Shown here: positions 1 to 8,891 of the stretch, piece after piece
Numbering within the stretch: the first letter of the stretch is position 1
Layout of the letters: each line of letters opens with the position of its first letter
From: JBJXHN01 sp046233135
Lineage (GTDB): Bacteria > Pseudomonadota > Alphaproteobacteria > Rhodospirillales > Rhodospirillaceae
DNA: 64,000 bases
Assembly: GCA_046233135.1 (NCBI GenBank)
Contig: JBJXHN010000002.1
Coordinates: 959,947 to 1,023,946, forward strand
Direction: 5' to 3'
Notes under the pieces: generated by a model
Seen by the model: only the letters and a program-made list of their open reading frames with translations
What the model was told of the DNA's origin: nothing
Databases searched by the model: none
Made by a program: the position numbers and the translations under genes

Positions 1-4
1 TAGT

Positions 5-102
5 TACAGCATCGAGTCACGCCGAAGGCGTGCGTTCCGCCGGGAGTCGAAGACGCGCTTGCGCACCGGAAAACCGGTGCCCACTTTTCCGCTCGATACT
101 GT
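5..102. repeat. REP/MITE-like palindromic element
   Basis: An imperfect 12-bp terminal inverted repeat (TACAGCATCGAG at 5-16, CTCGATACTGTA at 91-102, one mismatch) encloses two smaller hairpins: CACGCC-GAA-GGCGTG near 18-32 and GCACCGG-AAAA-CCGGTGC near 63-80. No reading frame is evident in it. The nested-hairpin layout is typical of intergenic REP/RIME-type elements in alphaproteobacteria. I saw no second copy in this window, so family membership is inferred from structure only. Confidence 0.5.
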
Positions 103-120
103 AGGCTCACGCCTTGCGCA

Positions 121-945
121 TTACGCCGCCGTCCCCACCGGCCCCGGCACGTACCAGCTGCCATCCTCCCGCCGGCGGCTCGGGAACAGGTCCTTTTCCA
201 CCTCGGCGGTGATGAACACATAGGCCCGGTCGTGCGCCGTCGCCCCGCGCGGCTCCGATCCGTGCAGCGCCAGCGGGCTGTTGGCGTAGATCACCAGCGT
301 GTTCGCCCGATAGGGCACCGTCACCTTGCGCCGCACCGTCTCCGGCGGGACTTCGAAGGCGGCGATGTCCCGGGCGCGGTCTTCCGATGCCCATTCGAAC
401 AGCTCCAGCCCGCCGCCGGTGCTGTCGTCGTCCGCCCCCCGGAAATACAGCAGCGCCGAGAACAGGCGGTTGGGCGTGTCCAGATGCGCCCGGCGGTGGG
501 AGCCTCCGGCCTGGTCGCCGCTGGGGGTGATGATCTCCAGCCGGCTGTCGCACAGCACCTGCAAGTCCGGGCGGCTTTCAAAACGGTCGCGGTCGATCAG
601 ACCGTAAACCGCCGGGTCCTTCGGCGGCTCGGGCAGCGTTTCCGGCCAGTGGTCACCGAACAGGTCGCGGATGCCCCACAGGATATCCGGCCGGGTGTGG
701 CGCGCCGCGAAGTCCGCCCAGACCGGCGGGTAGAAGTCCAGAGAGGTCAGCAGGTGCGCGCTGATGGGATAGCGGGTGTTCGCCCGCGCCGCATTGCGCA
801 ACGGGCAGGCCGGACGTTCGGCCAGAAGGGCGGCGAAAAGGTCCGGGTCAAGCGCGTCCTCCAGCACCATATGGGGGTAGGGATCCGTGCGCAGCGCGCT
901 GCGGGTGAGGTTCTCCAGAATGGTGCCTTTGTACTCAGAGGACAT
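121..945 (-). CDS. 2OG-Fe(II) oxygenase family protein
   Basis: Probable non-heme iron, 2-oxoglutarate-dependent oxygenase of about 274 residues. The double-stranded beta-helix shows an HxD motif in 'HLDTPNRLFSALLYF' and a distal His in 'LHGSEPR', followed by an Arg that would hold 2-oxoglutarate; the same facial triad is used by prolyl-hydroxylase-like enzymes. I start it at the ATG at 945 because a GGAG lies seven bases upstream; a longer frame to 1011 would run into the divergent MAPEG gene. The substrate cannot be read from sequence. It stands alone, divergent from the next gene. Confidence 0.75.
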   Translation of the reverse strand: MSSEYKGTILENLTRSALRTDPYPHMVLEDALDPDLFAALLAERPACPLRNAARANTRYPISAHLLTSLDFYPPVWADFAARHTRPDILWGIRDLFGDHWPETLPEPPKDPAVYGLIDRDRFESRPDLQVLCDSRLEIITPSGDQAGGSHRRAHLDTPNRLFSALLYFRGADDDSTGGGLELFEWASEDRARDIAAFEVPPETVRRKVTVPYRANTLVIYANSPLALHGSEPRGATAHDRAYVFITAEVEKDLFPSRRREDGSWYVPGPVGTAA

Positions 946-991
946 GGGCTGACTCCACGGACCGGGATGGGATTGAAAGGGGAGGGGACTG

Positions 992-1378
992 ATGGAAACA
1001 GTGGCCGGCACGGCGGTTTATGCGGGGATCCTGGGACTGATCTATGTGGCCCTGGCGCTGCTGGTCTCCATGGGGCGGCTGAAGACGGGGGTGGAGCTGG
1101 ACCACGGCAACCATCCCCAGCTGACCCGCCGCATCCGCGCCCATGGCAATTTCGCCGAATATGTGCCTTTCGCCCTGCTGCTGATGGCCTTCTGCGAGGG
1201 GCTGGGGGCACCGGTCTGGGCGGTCCAGGCCTGGGGCGGGGCCTTGCTGACCGGGCGGCTGCTCCACGCCTGGGGACTCTACCGCACGGCCGGAACCAGC
1301 ATCCAGCGGCTGCTTGGGACCCTGCTGACCTGGGGCGTCGTGGTCACCACCAGTCTGGCGCTGTTTCTCCTGGTCTAG
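992..1378 (+). CDS. MAPEG family membrane protein
   Basis: Small integral membrane protein (128 aa) with about four hydrophobic segments. The loop after TM1 carries the charged, Asn/His-containing stretch (G-V-E-L-D-H-G-N then R-x-x-x-A-H-G-N-F-x-E) typical of bacterial MAPEG proteins, relatives of microsomal glutathione S-transferase and leukotriene C4 synthase. A glutathione transferase or peroxidase role is the family default, not something the sequence proves. Its stop codon overlaps that of the convergent downstream gene within a shared CTAG. Confidence 0.85.
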   Translation: METVAGTAVYAGILGLIYVALALLVSMGRLKTGVELDHGNHPQLTRRIRAHGNFAEYVPFALLLMAFCEGLGAPVWAVQAWGGALLTGRLLHAWGLYRTAGTSIQRLLGTLLTWGVVVTTSLALFLLV

Positions 1379-2379
1379 CGTCCTGCTGATCCCGGGGGAG
1401 CGGCCGAGGGGAAGGCCGAGGCGGGCACCGAAGGCTGGCTGTCCGCGAAAGCTTTGGATCCCCCGGCGTTCTGGACCTGGCGGCTGAGCGCCGCCCGCAC
1501 CGCCAATGTCTTGCCCAGGGTGTCGAACCAGAATTGGCTGCCCAGAGAGGTCGCCAGCGCCGTCAGCACCCAACCCAGCAGCATGGCGCCGAAGTCCAGC
1601 AGCCAGTCCTTGAAGGAGGTCGGCGGCGGCGGCATGGTGGCGATGGCCGCGTCGTCGGCCTTGGTCATGCTGGCGACCGGCTTGGCCGGCTCCGCCAGAC
1701 CCAGCAGCGCCAGACGGTCGTCGGTCCAGCCGATGGGCAGCCCCATGGAATCCAGGCTTTCCTGAAGATTGCGGATGCTCTCGGCGGTGGGCAGTTCGTC
1801 CGCATGCTGGCTGGCATAGGCCTGGGTCTGGGCGACCACGGCGTCGCGCAACGTCGGCTGGGTCCACAGCGCCTGACCGATGCTGATGGTGCTGACGTTG
1901 AAAATGGCGGCAATGGCGAAACCGATCAGCAGCAGGATGGTCTGGGCCTTGGCCTTGTACACCGCCGAGACGCCTTCCATGGCCTCGTTGAACCAGACCG
2001 AGGCCTCTTTCTTGAAGGCTTCCACATCCCCTTCGGCCTTCTTGACCAGGGGGGTCAGCGGACCGGTGGCGGCCGCGGACAGGCCGCCCCGCTGTTCCAG
2101 GGCATCCAGCAGCCCCTCGGCGAACCGGGCGCTGGGGATATGGCTGGGGCCGTGGTTTTTTTTGGTGCTGAGCGAGCGCACGGCCGGCGTCTTGTAGACC
2201 GCATCCACCAGATCCTGGGTGTTGGGGTCGCTGAGAAGCTGGTTCAGCCCCGATTTCAGGGTCTTGGCCCGCAGGTTCAGGATGTTGGAAATCAGCTCCT
2301 GCACCACGGTGGCGATCATCGACATGATCAGGAAGGTCATCATCAGGCCGATAGCGACGTCGAGAATAGCCGTGTTCAT
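1375..2379 (-). CDS. membrane protein of unknown function, paired with patatin
   Basis: A 334-residue protein with an N-terminal membrane helix (about residues 8-30) followed by 'ELISNILNLRAKTL', a central helix near 150, and a C-terminal helix followed by 'GSQFWFDTLGK'. This layout recurs in many bacterial proteins without assigned function that begin with a helix and a conserved E-L-I...L-R-A-K-x-L stretch. The last 30 residues are Ala/Pro/Ser-rich and probably disordered. It lies 60 bases downstream of the patatin-like gene on the same strand and is probably cotranscribed, so a membrane or lipid-linked role is plausible. Confidence 0.7.
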   Translation of the reverse strand: MNTAILDVAIGLMMTFLIMSMIATVVQELISNILNLRAKTLKSGLNQLLSDPNTQDLVDAVYKTPAVRSLSTKKNHGPSHIPSARFAEGLLDALEQRGGLSAAATGPLTPLVKKAEGDVEAFKKEASVWFNEAMEGVSAVYKAKAQTILLLIGFAIAAIFNVSTISIGQALWTQPTLRDAVVAQTQAYASQHADELPTAESIRNLQESLDSMGLPIGWTDDRLALLGLAEPAKPVASMTKADDAAIATMPPPPTSFKDWLLDFGAMLLGWVLTALATSLGSQFWFDTLGKTLAVRAALSRQVQNAGGSKAFADSQPSVPASAFPSAAPPGSAGR

Positions 2380-2439
2380 CGTAAATCCATTCTGCTTATG
2401 CTTGGTGGCCGCGCGGCATTGGGCCGCGCGGCTGCCGGA

Positions 2440-4689
2440 TCAATCAATGGCCGGTTCGGCAAACCAGGCGGAGACCCCGCGGACGACGGGGATGCGGTTC
2501 CACCACGACGGCTTGCGCAGGATCGAGGTGTAGAGCGCTTCCCCGGTCCCCTTGCGGGTCCAGCCCGCCTGCCAGGTTTGCCAGGGGGAGCCGTCTTCGG
2601 CCTTGCAGGTGTCCAGCACCGCCCGCACGGTGTCCTCGGACAATGCGGTCTGCCCGGCGATGCCCTTAACCGTACGCAGCTCCCATCCCGGATCGAGCAG
2701 GGCCGACAGGACCATGCGCACCTGATGCAGCGGGATACCGGCCGGCAGCGGACGTTTCCAAGCGGCCGGGCCGCCGCTCTGGGAGGGCAGAATCCAGCTG
2801 GCCAGCTGGTCGCGCAGCACCAGATCCGACAGCATGGCAAAGCGGATCTGGTCCATCAGCGCGCCCTTGACGAACGACACGCCCAGCCGCGCCAGCCAGC
2901 GCAGCCAGCGCTTACCGGTCAGGCTGTCTTCGATGAAGCGCGGGATCAGGGCATCCACGCGGGCCTTGGCGGCGTCGTTGATGCGGTCCAGGTCGGACTG
3001 GGGCATGCGGGGCCAGGGCAGCAGGGGGACTTCCAGCGCGGCGGTGCCCAGCAGCGGGATGATCGGCCGTTCCTCGTCGCAGTCGGACCCGTCGCCGCCG
3101 AACAGCGGGTTGGTCTCGGCCAGGGTGAAGGCGGACATCAGGAACTTCTGGCAATTGCGCCGGCCCAGCTGGTAATCGTGGGCGCGGAAGGTTTCGTCCA
3201 GGAACCCGCCGAAGCCCCCCAGCAGGCCGCAGGCAATGGTGTATTGCGCCTCTTCCCCGGTTTTCGGGTCGACCCGCCGGGGATCGATCAGGAAGCGGGA
3301 TTTGATGTCGTCGTTCAGCGCCTGGATCAGCTCGTCGGGCTTGAAGCGGGCCTGATTGATCATCGTCGGGAACAGGGCCTTGACCGCCCCCATCAGATCC
3401 GCCGGCGGATGGCCTTCGGGGGGGAAGGCGGGCGGGGCGGGGAAGGGGTCGATCATGATCACGCCCCGGTCGGCCAGTTCGGCGGACTGTTCGTTGTCCA
3501 GCAAAGCAGCCTGGCTGAATCCGGGGTCGGCGGCCTCGGAATTGGCGGCGTCGGCGGACAGGGCGCTGCGCCTCAGGGTCCAGCGGGCGTATTCGAACGG
3601 CTCGTTGTTGATCATCCCGCCGTCGACGTTGGTGAAGGTGTAGGTCCAGTCGGCCCGGGTATCCCACGGCGTGGGCCAGTCGGGACTGAGCACCCGGGTC
3701 TGGTCCGCATCCACCGGCCATTTGCGGCCGTGGAAGGCCGTGGACTGTTCGGACAGCACGCGCGGCGCCAGCCCCACCGGAAAGGCGCCCGAGGCCAGCG
3801 CCGACAGGGTCAGCGTGGGCCAGGGCGCCGCCTTGGCCTGGCCGGGCTTCAGGGCATCGGCGGCCAGCGGGATCGACGGATCGCTGTCGGCAAAGCGGCT
3901 CGGCCGGTCCGCCACCCCCATGCCGGTGATCGAGAAGTGCATGCGGTTGCCGTGACATTGCATGCTGTCCTTGCCTCCCACGAACTGGGCGGCATAGGGC
4001 ACCCCGCGCAGGTTGCTGACCATCATGTAGACATGAACGGTCTTGGTGAACCAGGCCTTGGGCGCGCCGGCTCCGGCGGCTTGCAGGGCCTGGTCGGCAA
4101 TGGCATCCAGCGGCGAGGAATCGAGCACGGATTTCACCGGCCCGGGCGTCTTCAGGTCATCGAGCCCCAGCAGGCAGGGCAGGGCCGTGCCCTCGGGCGC
4201 CACCATGCGCGGCTGTTCCACCCAGGCCTTGTAGATCAGCGGCAGCAGCTTGCTGTACGGCTGCTTGGGCGCATCGGCTCCGCTGCCCACCGGCAGGCCG
4301 TCCCACCCCTGGGGATCGGGGTCGCCGGCACAGGCCAGAATCCCCAGCCCGGCCGTGATCGCCCCGGCCGACGTTCCGGTCAGAACCTTCAGCACAACCC
4401 GGTGATCGGGCACGCCGGGCTTGCCGCGTTCCTCTTCCCACTCGGTCAAGGCCTGCACGAGGAAGTCGAGCACCCCGCCCGTATAGGCCCCGGCGGAGAC
4501 CGCCCCGGCCATGGTCAGCCCCAGTTCGAAGACGCGCTCGGTTGTTCTGTTTTCTATCTCACGCAGGTCCGCTTCGCGGGCCGCTCCGATGGGGCGGGCT
4601 TCGCCCGGCGGCCGGTCGGCCGCTCGCGTCGGGTTTGGACTTTGTCCCGCTCCCTCCGCCGTGTTTTCCGTCTCGACCGGCATGCCCAC
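2440..4689 (-). CDS. patatin-like phospholipase family protein
   Basis: Large (749 aa) patatin-type serine hydrolase. The glycine-rich oxyanion segment 'TMAGAVSAGAYTGGVLDFL' lies near residue 60. The nucleophile elbow G-T-S-A-G is near residue 105. The catalytic Asp lies in 'NVDGGMINNEPFEYAR' near 355. Family members hydrolyse acyl esters of phospholipids with a Ser-Asp dyad. Residues about 15-46 are encoded by a palindromic repeat that also occurs at 62273-62366, so the N-terminus is an insertion and the ancestral protein probably began near 'ERVFELGLT'. It is probably cotranscribed with the downstream membrane protein. Confidence 0.88.
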   Translation of the reverse strand: MGMPVETENTAEGAGQSPNPTRAADRPPGEARPIGAAREADLREIENRTTERVFELGLTMAGAVSAGAYTGGVLDFLVQALTEWEEERGKPGVPDHRVVLKVLTGTSAGAITAGLGILACAGDPDPQGWDGLPVGSGADAPKQPYSKLLPLIYKAWVEQPRMVAPEGTALPCLLGLDDLKTPGPVKSVLDSSPLDAIADQALQAAGAGAPKAWFTKTVHVYMMVSNLRGVPYAAQFVGGKDSMQCHGNRMHFSITGMGVADRPSRFADSDPSIPLAADALKPGQAKAAPWPTLTLSALASGAFPVGLAPRVLSEQSTAFHGRKWPVDADQTRVLSPDWPTPWDTRADWTYTFTNVDGGMINNEPFEYARWTLRRSALSADAANSEAADPGFSQAALLDNEQSAELADRGVIMIDPFPAPPAFPPEGHPPADLMGAVKALFPTMINQARFKPDELIQALNDDIKSRFLIDPRRVDPKTGEEAQYTIACGLLGGFGGFLDETFRAHDYQLGRRNCQKFLMSAFTLAETNPLFGGDGSDCDEERPIIPLLGTAALEVPLLPWPRMPQSDLDRINDAAKARVDALIPRFIEDSLTGKRWLRWLARLGVSFVKGALMDQIRFAMLSDLVLRDQLASWILPSQSGGPAAWKRPLPAGIPLHQVRMVLSALLDPGWELRTVKGIAGQTALSEDTVRAVLDTCKAEDGSPWQTWQAGWTRKGTGEALYTSILRKPSWWNRIPVVRGVSAWFAEPAID
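4555..4648 (-). repeat. interspersed palindromic element, copy A (in patatin gene)
   Basis: About 94 bp, roughly 85% identical by eye to 62273-62366. It contains three short hairpins: GCGGCCG/CGGCCGC, GGGC-GAA-GCCC, and a CCGC-GAA-GCGG-type stem. On the minus strand it is read through in frame by the patatin gene and encodes S-P-N-P-T-R-A-A-D-R-P-P-G-E-A-R-P-I-G. Copy B is read in the same frame. This resembles the Rickettsia palindromic elements that insert in frame in coding genes, although I see no sequence relationship to them. Confidence 0.8.
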
Positions 4690-4781
4690 CCCCCTTTGTG
4701 TCCCTGCCCCGATCCCCGGTCAGGGTACACCAAACAAGGGTGCGCCTCCCATAAAAGAATAGTGGGAGATGTAATCTGGTC

Positions 4782-7700
4782 CTACCCCAGGTCGTCGCCC
4801 AGGCTCATCAGGCTGGCGTTGCCCCCTGCGGCCGTAACGTCCTCGCTGACCACCCGCTCAACCGCAAAGCGGTGCAGATAGCGGGGTCCGCCGGCTTTCG
4901 GTCCGGTTCCGGAAAGACCTTCGCCGCCGAACGGCTGAGCTCCCACAACCGCACCGATCATTGAGCGATTGACATAGGCATTTCCCACCCGCGCCCGCCG
5001 CAGAACCCGGCGGATGGTGGTTTCGACGCGGGAGTGAATGCCCAGGGTCAGGCCGTAGCGGGTGTCGTTGATGGCATCGACCACCCGGTCGAGATCGGCC
5101 GCCCGGTAGCGCACCACGTGCAGGATGGGGCCGAAGTGTTCCTTCTCCAGGGCTTCGAGCGACTCGATCTCGAAGGCGTGGGGGGCGAGGAAGGTGCCGT
5201 TGGCGGTATGGCGGCCGAGCGGGGCGGTGCGGATCAGCCGCCCCAGCTGCCCCATGCGCCGGGCGTGGGTTTCCAGGGCGTGCTTGGCGGCCATGTCAAT
5301 GACCGGGCCGACATCGGTGGACAGCAGGGCCGGGTCGTCCACCACCAGTTCGTCCATGGCGCCGGCCAGCATGTCCAGGGTGCGGCCGGCCACGGTGTCC
5401 TGGATGAACAGCACCCGGCAGGCGCTGCACCGTTGGCCGGCGCTCTGGAAGGCGCTGATCACCAGATCGCGCACCACCTGTTCGGTCAGGGCGGAGCTGT
5501 CGACGATCATGGCATTCTGGCCACCGGTTTCGGCGATCAGCGGGACGATGGGGCCGTGCTTGGCGGCCAGGGTCTTGTGGATGCGCCGGGCGGTCTCGAT
5601 GCCGCCGGTGAAGGCGACGCCGGCCACTCCGGGGTCGGCGACCAGGGCGGCACCGATGGTGTTTCCCGATCCGGGCAACAGGTGCAGCACGTCTTCCGGT
5701 ACGCCCGCCGCGTGCAGCAGCTGCACGCCGAGAGAGGCGACGATGGGGGTCTGTTCCGCCGGTTTGGCCAGCACCGTATTGCCCGCCGCCAGCGCGGCGG
5801 CGATCTGGCCGGTGAAGATGGCCAGCGGGAAGTTCCAGGGGCTGATGCAGACGAAGACCCCCCGGCCGGCCAGGCGGATCTCGTTGACCTCTCCGGTCGG
5901 GCCGGGCAGGCGCTGGGGGGCGGCGAAGTCCTGCTCGCAGCGGGCGGCGTAATAGCGCAGGAAATCCACCGCCTCGCGGACCTCGGCCAGGGCATCGGCC
6001 AGGCTTTTGCCGCCTTCGCGCACGCAGGCGGTCATCAGCCGCGCCCGGTTGGTTTCGTACAGGTCGGCGGCGCGGCGCAGGATGGCGCCCCGGCGCTCGG
6101 CGGGGGTGGCGTCCCAGGCCGGGTAGGCTTCCTGGGCCAGGGCCAGGGCGACATCCACATCGCTTTCGTGGGCGGCGAGCACATGGCCGATGACCTGGCT
6201 GGCGTTGGCCGGATTGGTCAGCTTCCGCCCCTTGCCGCTGCCCTTGCCGTTGCGGCTGCCGCCGATGATCGGCGTGACCTCCCACTTCCGCTCGGCGGCG
6301 TCCATCTCGGCCTTCAGGGTGGCGAGATCGCTGCGGTCGGTCAGGTCCAGCCCGGCGCTGTTCGGCCGTTCCGCCCCATACAGGGCGACGGGCAGGGGGA
6401 TCAGGGGATGGGGCTTGACGGTGACGGCGGCCAGCTTGGCCACCGGGTCGGCGATGATCTCGTCCACCGGCACCCGGTCGTCGACGATGCGGTTGACGAA
6501 GCTTGTGTTGGCGCCGTTTTCCAGCAGCCGCCGCACCAGATAGGGCAGCAGGTCTTCGTGGCTGCCGACGGGGGCATAGATCCGGCAGGGCCGCCCCAGC
6601 GGGCCGACCACCTGTTCGTAGAGTTCCTCTCCCATGCCATGCAGGCGCTGGAATTCGAAGTCGCGGCGGTCGCCGGCCAGCTCCAGCACGGCGGCCAGGG
6701 TCTGGGCATTGTGGGTGGCGAACTGGGGATAGACCGCCTCGCCGGCCGCCAGCAGGCGGCGGGCGCAGACCAGATAGTTGGTGTCGGTGGCGCTTTTGCG
6801 GGTGAAGACGGGATAGCCGTCCAGCCCCCGTTCCTGTGCCCGCTTGATTTCCGTATCCCAATAGGCGCCCTTGACCAGCCGCACCATCAGCCGCCGCTTG
6901 TGGCGCCGGGCCATGTCCACCAGCAGGTCGATGACCGCCGGCGCCCGTTTCAGATAGGCTTGTACCGCCAGCCCCAGCCCCTGCCAGCCGGCCAGGGCCG
7001 GGTCGCCGGACAGGGCCTCCATGACGTCCAGGTGCAGGGCCAGGCGCTCGGCTTCCTCGGCATCGACGGTCAGGCCGATGTCATGGGCGGCGGCAAGGCG
7101 GCAGAGAGCGGCCATGCGCGGCACCAGTTCGGCCATCACCCGGTCGCGCTGCCCTTCCTCGAACCGGGGGTGCAGGGCGGACAGCTTGACCGAGATCCCG
7201 GGAGACCCGACGGGACCTCTCCCCCGGGCCGCCTTGCCGATGCCGTCGATCGCCGCCGCGTAGGCCCGGTCATAGCGCTCCGCATCCTTGGCGGTGCGGG
7301 CGGCTTCGCCGAGCATGTCGTAGGAATAGCGGTAGCCGCGCGCTTCCTCGGCACGGGCGCGCTCGGTGGCTTCGGCGATGGTGCGGCCCATGACGAACTG
7401 GTGGCTCATGATGCGCATGGCCTGCATCACCGCCTGACGGATCAGCGGCTCGCCGGACCGCCGGGCCAGCCCGGTCAGCACCGAGCGCCAGTCCAGCCCG
7501 CGATCCTGCGGGCGCAGCAGCCGGCCGGTCAGCATCAAGGCCCAGGTGGAGGCATTGACCAGCACGCTGGCGGAATGGCCCAGGTGGGTCTGCCAGTTGG
7601 CTCCGCCGATCTTGTCGGCGATCAGGGCATCGGCGGTTTCGGTATCGGGAATGCGCAGCAGGGCCTCGGCCAGGCACATCAGCACCACGCCTTCCTGGGT

Positions 7701-7931
7701 CGACAGGGCGTATTCCTGCAGGAAGGCATCCAGACTGCCGGCATGGGCGCTGTCGGCGCGGACCTTGGTGACCAGATCGCGGGCGCGGGCCTGGATGCGG
7801 CGGTCCTGTTCGGGCGTGAAGGCGGCGTCGGCGAGAATCGCCGCGACCCGCTCCGTCTCGTCGGCGCGGGCCAGCCGGGCCACGGCCTGCTGATGGGCGG
7901 ATGGCGGAACGGGCGACTCGGGGCGAATCAT
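4782..7931 (-). CDS. putA: bifunctional proline dehydrogenase / L-glutamate gamma-semialdehyde dehydrogenase
   Basis: PutA oxidises proline to glutamate in two steps. The N-terminal FAD-dependent proline dehydrogenase barrel shows 'RLVKGAYWDTEIK' and 'FATHN'. The C-terminal NAD-dependent aldehyde dehydrogenase shows 'SPWNFPLAIFTGQ', 'ETGGQNAMIVDSS' and the catalytic Cys in 'GQRCSACR' (about residue 835). At about 1049 residues it lacks the N-terminal ribbon-helix-helix of trifunctional PutA, so it should not repress its own gene. I chose the ATG at 7931 ('MIRPES') because a GGAG lies eight bases upstream; the frame is open to 7985. It is monocistronic. Confidence 0.95.
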   Translation of the reverse strand: MIRPESPVPPSAHQQAVARLARADETERVAAILADAAFTPEQDRRIQARARDLVTKVRADSAHAGSLDAFLQEYALSTQEGVVLMCLAEALLRIPDTETADALIADKIGGANWQTHLGHSASVLVNASTWALMLTGRLLRPQDRGLDWRSVLTGLARRSGEPLIRQAVMQAMRIMSHQFVMGRTIAEATERARAEEARGYRYSYDMLGEAARTAKDAERYDRAYAAAIDGIGKAARGRGPVGSPGISVKLSALHPRFEEGQRDRVMAELVPRMAALCRLAAAHDIGLTVDAEEAERLALHLDVMEALSGDPALAGWQGLGLAVQAYLKRAPAVIDLLVDMARRHKRRLMVRLVKGAYWDTEIKRAQERGLDGYPVFTRKSATDTNYLVCARRLLAAGEAVYPQFATHNAQTLAAVLELAGDRRDFEFQRLHGMGEELYEQVVGPLGRPCRIYAPVGSHEDLLPYLVRRLLENGANTSFVNRIVDDRVPVDEIIADPVAKLAAVTVKPHPLIPLPVALYGAERPNSAGLDLTDRSDLATLKAEMDAAERKWEVTPIIGGSRNGKGSGKGRKLTNPANASQVIGHVLAAHESDVDVALALAQEAYPAWDATPAERRGAILRRAADLYETNRARLMTACVREGGKSLADALAEVREAVDFLRYYAARCEQDFAAPQRLPGPTGEVNEIRLAGRGVFVCISPWNFPLAIFTGQIAAALAAGNTVLAKPAEQTPIVASLGVQLLHAAGVPEDVLHLLPGSGNTIGAALVADPGVAGVAFTGGIETARRIHKTLAAKHGPIVPLIAETGGQNAMIVDSSALTEQVVRDLVISAFQSAGQRCSACRVLFIQDTVAGRTLDMLAGAMDELVVDDPALLSTDVGPVIDMAAKHALETHARRMGQLGRLIRTAPLGRHTANGTFLAPHAFEIESLEALEKEHFGPILHVVRYRAADLDRVVDAINDTRYGLTLGIHSRVETTIRRVLRRARVGNAYVNRSMIGAVVGAQPFGGEGLSGTGPKAGGPRYLHRFAVERVVSEDVTAAGGNASLMSLGDDLG

Positions 7932-8059
7932 GGGCAGCGCTCCGGCAGCGGATGGAACCATGCCGTCCGGACCGGCCGCGAACACCGGAGCGCCCGCATC
8001 CTACCGGCCGCGTCGGCGGCAGCAGCATATGCGAGAGTGAACGTAGGAAGAGGAAAGGG

Positions 8060-8563
8060 TTAGGAAAAGGTCAGGAACGCATCGACGTCCAGAACCACCA
8101 TCAGTTCCCCTTCCAGGCGGACAACGCCCAGAGAGATGGCCCGCCAGCGCGGGTCCAGGGTGGTGGGATTGGGTTCGATGCGGCTGGACGGCAGGTTCAG
8201 CACGTTGCCGACGCTGTCGACCATCAGGCTGTACAGCTCGTTCCCCTGCTCGACGGTCACGCACATCGGCTTGGTGTTGGCGGTCTTGGACTTCAGGCCC
8301 AGGCGCTTGCGCACTTCGATCACCGTGACGATGCGGCCGCGCAGGTTGATGGCCCCGGCCACTTCGGCGGGGGCCAGCGGAATGCGGGCGATCTTTTCGG
8401 GGATCAGGATGTCCTGGACGCGATCAACGGTGATGCCGAAGAGCTGCTTGTCCACGTAGATGGTGACGAACACATGTTCATCAACCGCCGCCAGCGTGCC
8501 GCCACCGCCCGTGGTGGTCAGAGCACGGCCCGTGGAGGCCTGCTGCGTGGCAATCTGATTCAT
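8060..8563 (-). CDS. CheW-like chemotaxis adaptor protein
   Basis: A single CheW domain (about 167 aa). It shows 'VDKQLFGITVDRVQDIL', 'GAINLRGRIVTVIEVRKRLGL' and 'YSLMVDSVGNVL'. CheW couples chemoreceptors to the histidine kinase CheA at the inner membrane. The start is the ATG preceded by AGAAGGA eight bases upstream; the frame continues upstream to a TTG at 8713 but that stretch looks noncoding. No other chemotaxis gene is nearby, so it is probably an orphan adaptor. Confidence 0.88.
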   Translation of the reverse strand: MNQIATQQASTGRALTTTGGGGTLAAVDEHVFVTIYVDKQLFGITVDRVQDILIPEKIARIPLAPAEVAGAINLRGRIVTVIEVRKRLGLKSKTANTKPMCVTVEQGNELYSLMVDSVGNVLNLPSSRIEPNPTTLDPRWRAISLGVVRLEGELMVVLDVDAFLTFS

Positions 8564-8891
8564 CGCCCGGTCCTTCTGTTCCCACGATGGGCGTATCCCG
8601 CCCAATCTGCTTGCCCCGATCCGGTCCGTCTGATCCTGGCCGGACCCAAACGGCAAAAGCGCCCTACTCCCCGACGCTTCTTCGTTATAGGCCTCAGCCC
8701 CCCACTCCTGCAAGGGGCGCCAAGCGACCTTGACTGCATTGTCTATGCATTAGGCTGAAATGTACAGCCAAAAGGTTAGGGGAGCCCTTTCATGGTTTTT
8801 GTGGGATCTCCTGGTCTGATTCCTGCGTTGCCCGGAGGGAAAGGGGTACAGCGGTGTCCCCGATGGAAGTGGAGCGGCAAAGGGGATCTGC

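Noticed and set aside
1534..4881. 1115-residue open frame on the plus strand opposite the membrane protein and patatin genes
   Set aside because: Gly/Gln/His/Arg-rich antisense of high-GC genes with no domain; the opposite strand carries clear patatin motifs.
5034..8063. 1009-residue open frame opposite putA
   Set aside because: Antisense shadow of PutA; low-complexity composition and no ribosome site.
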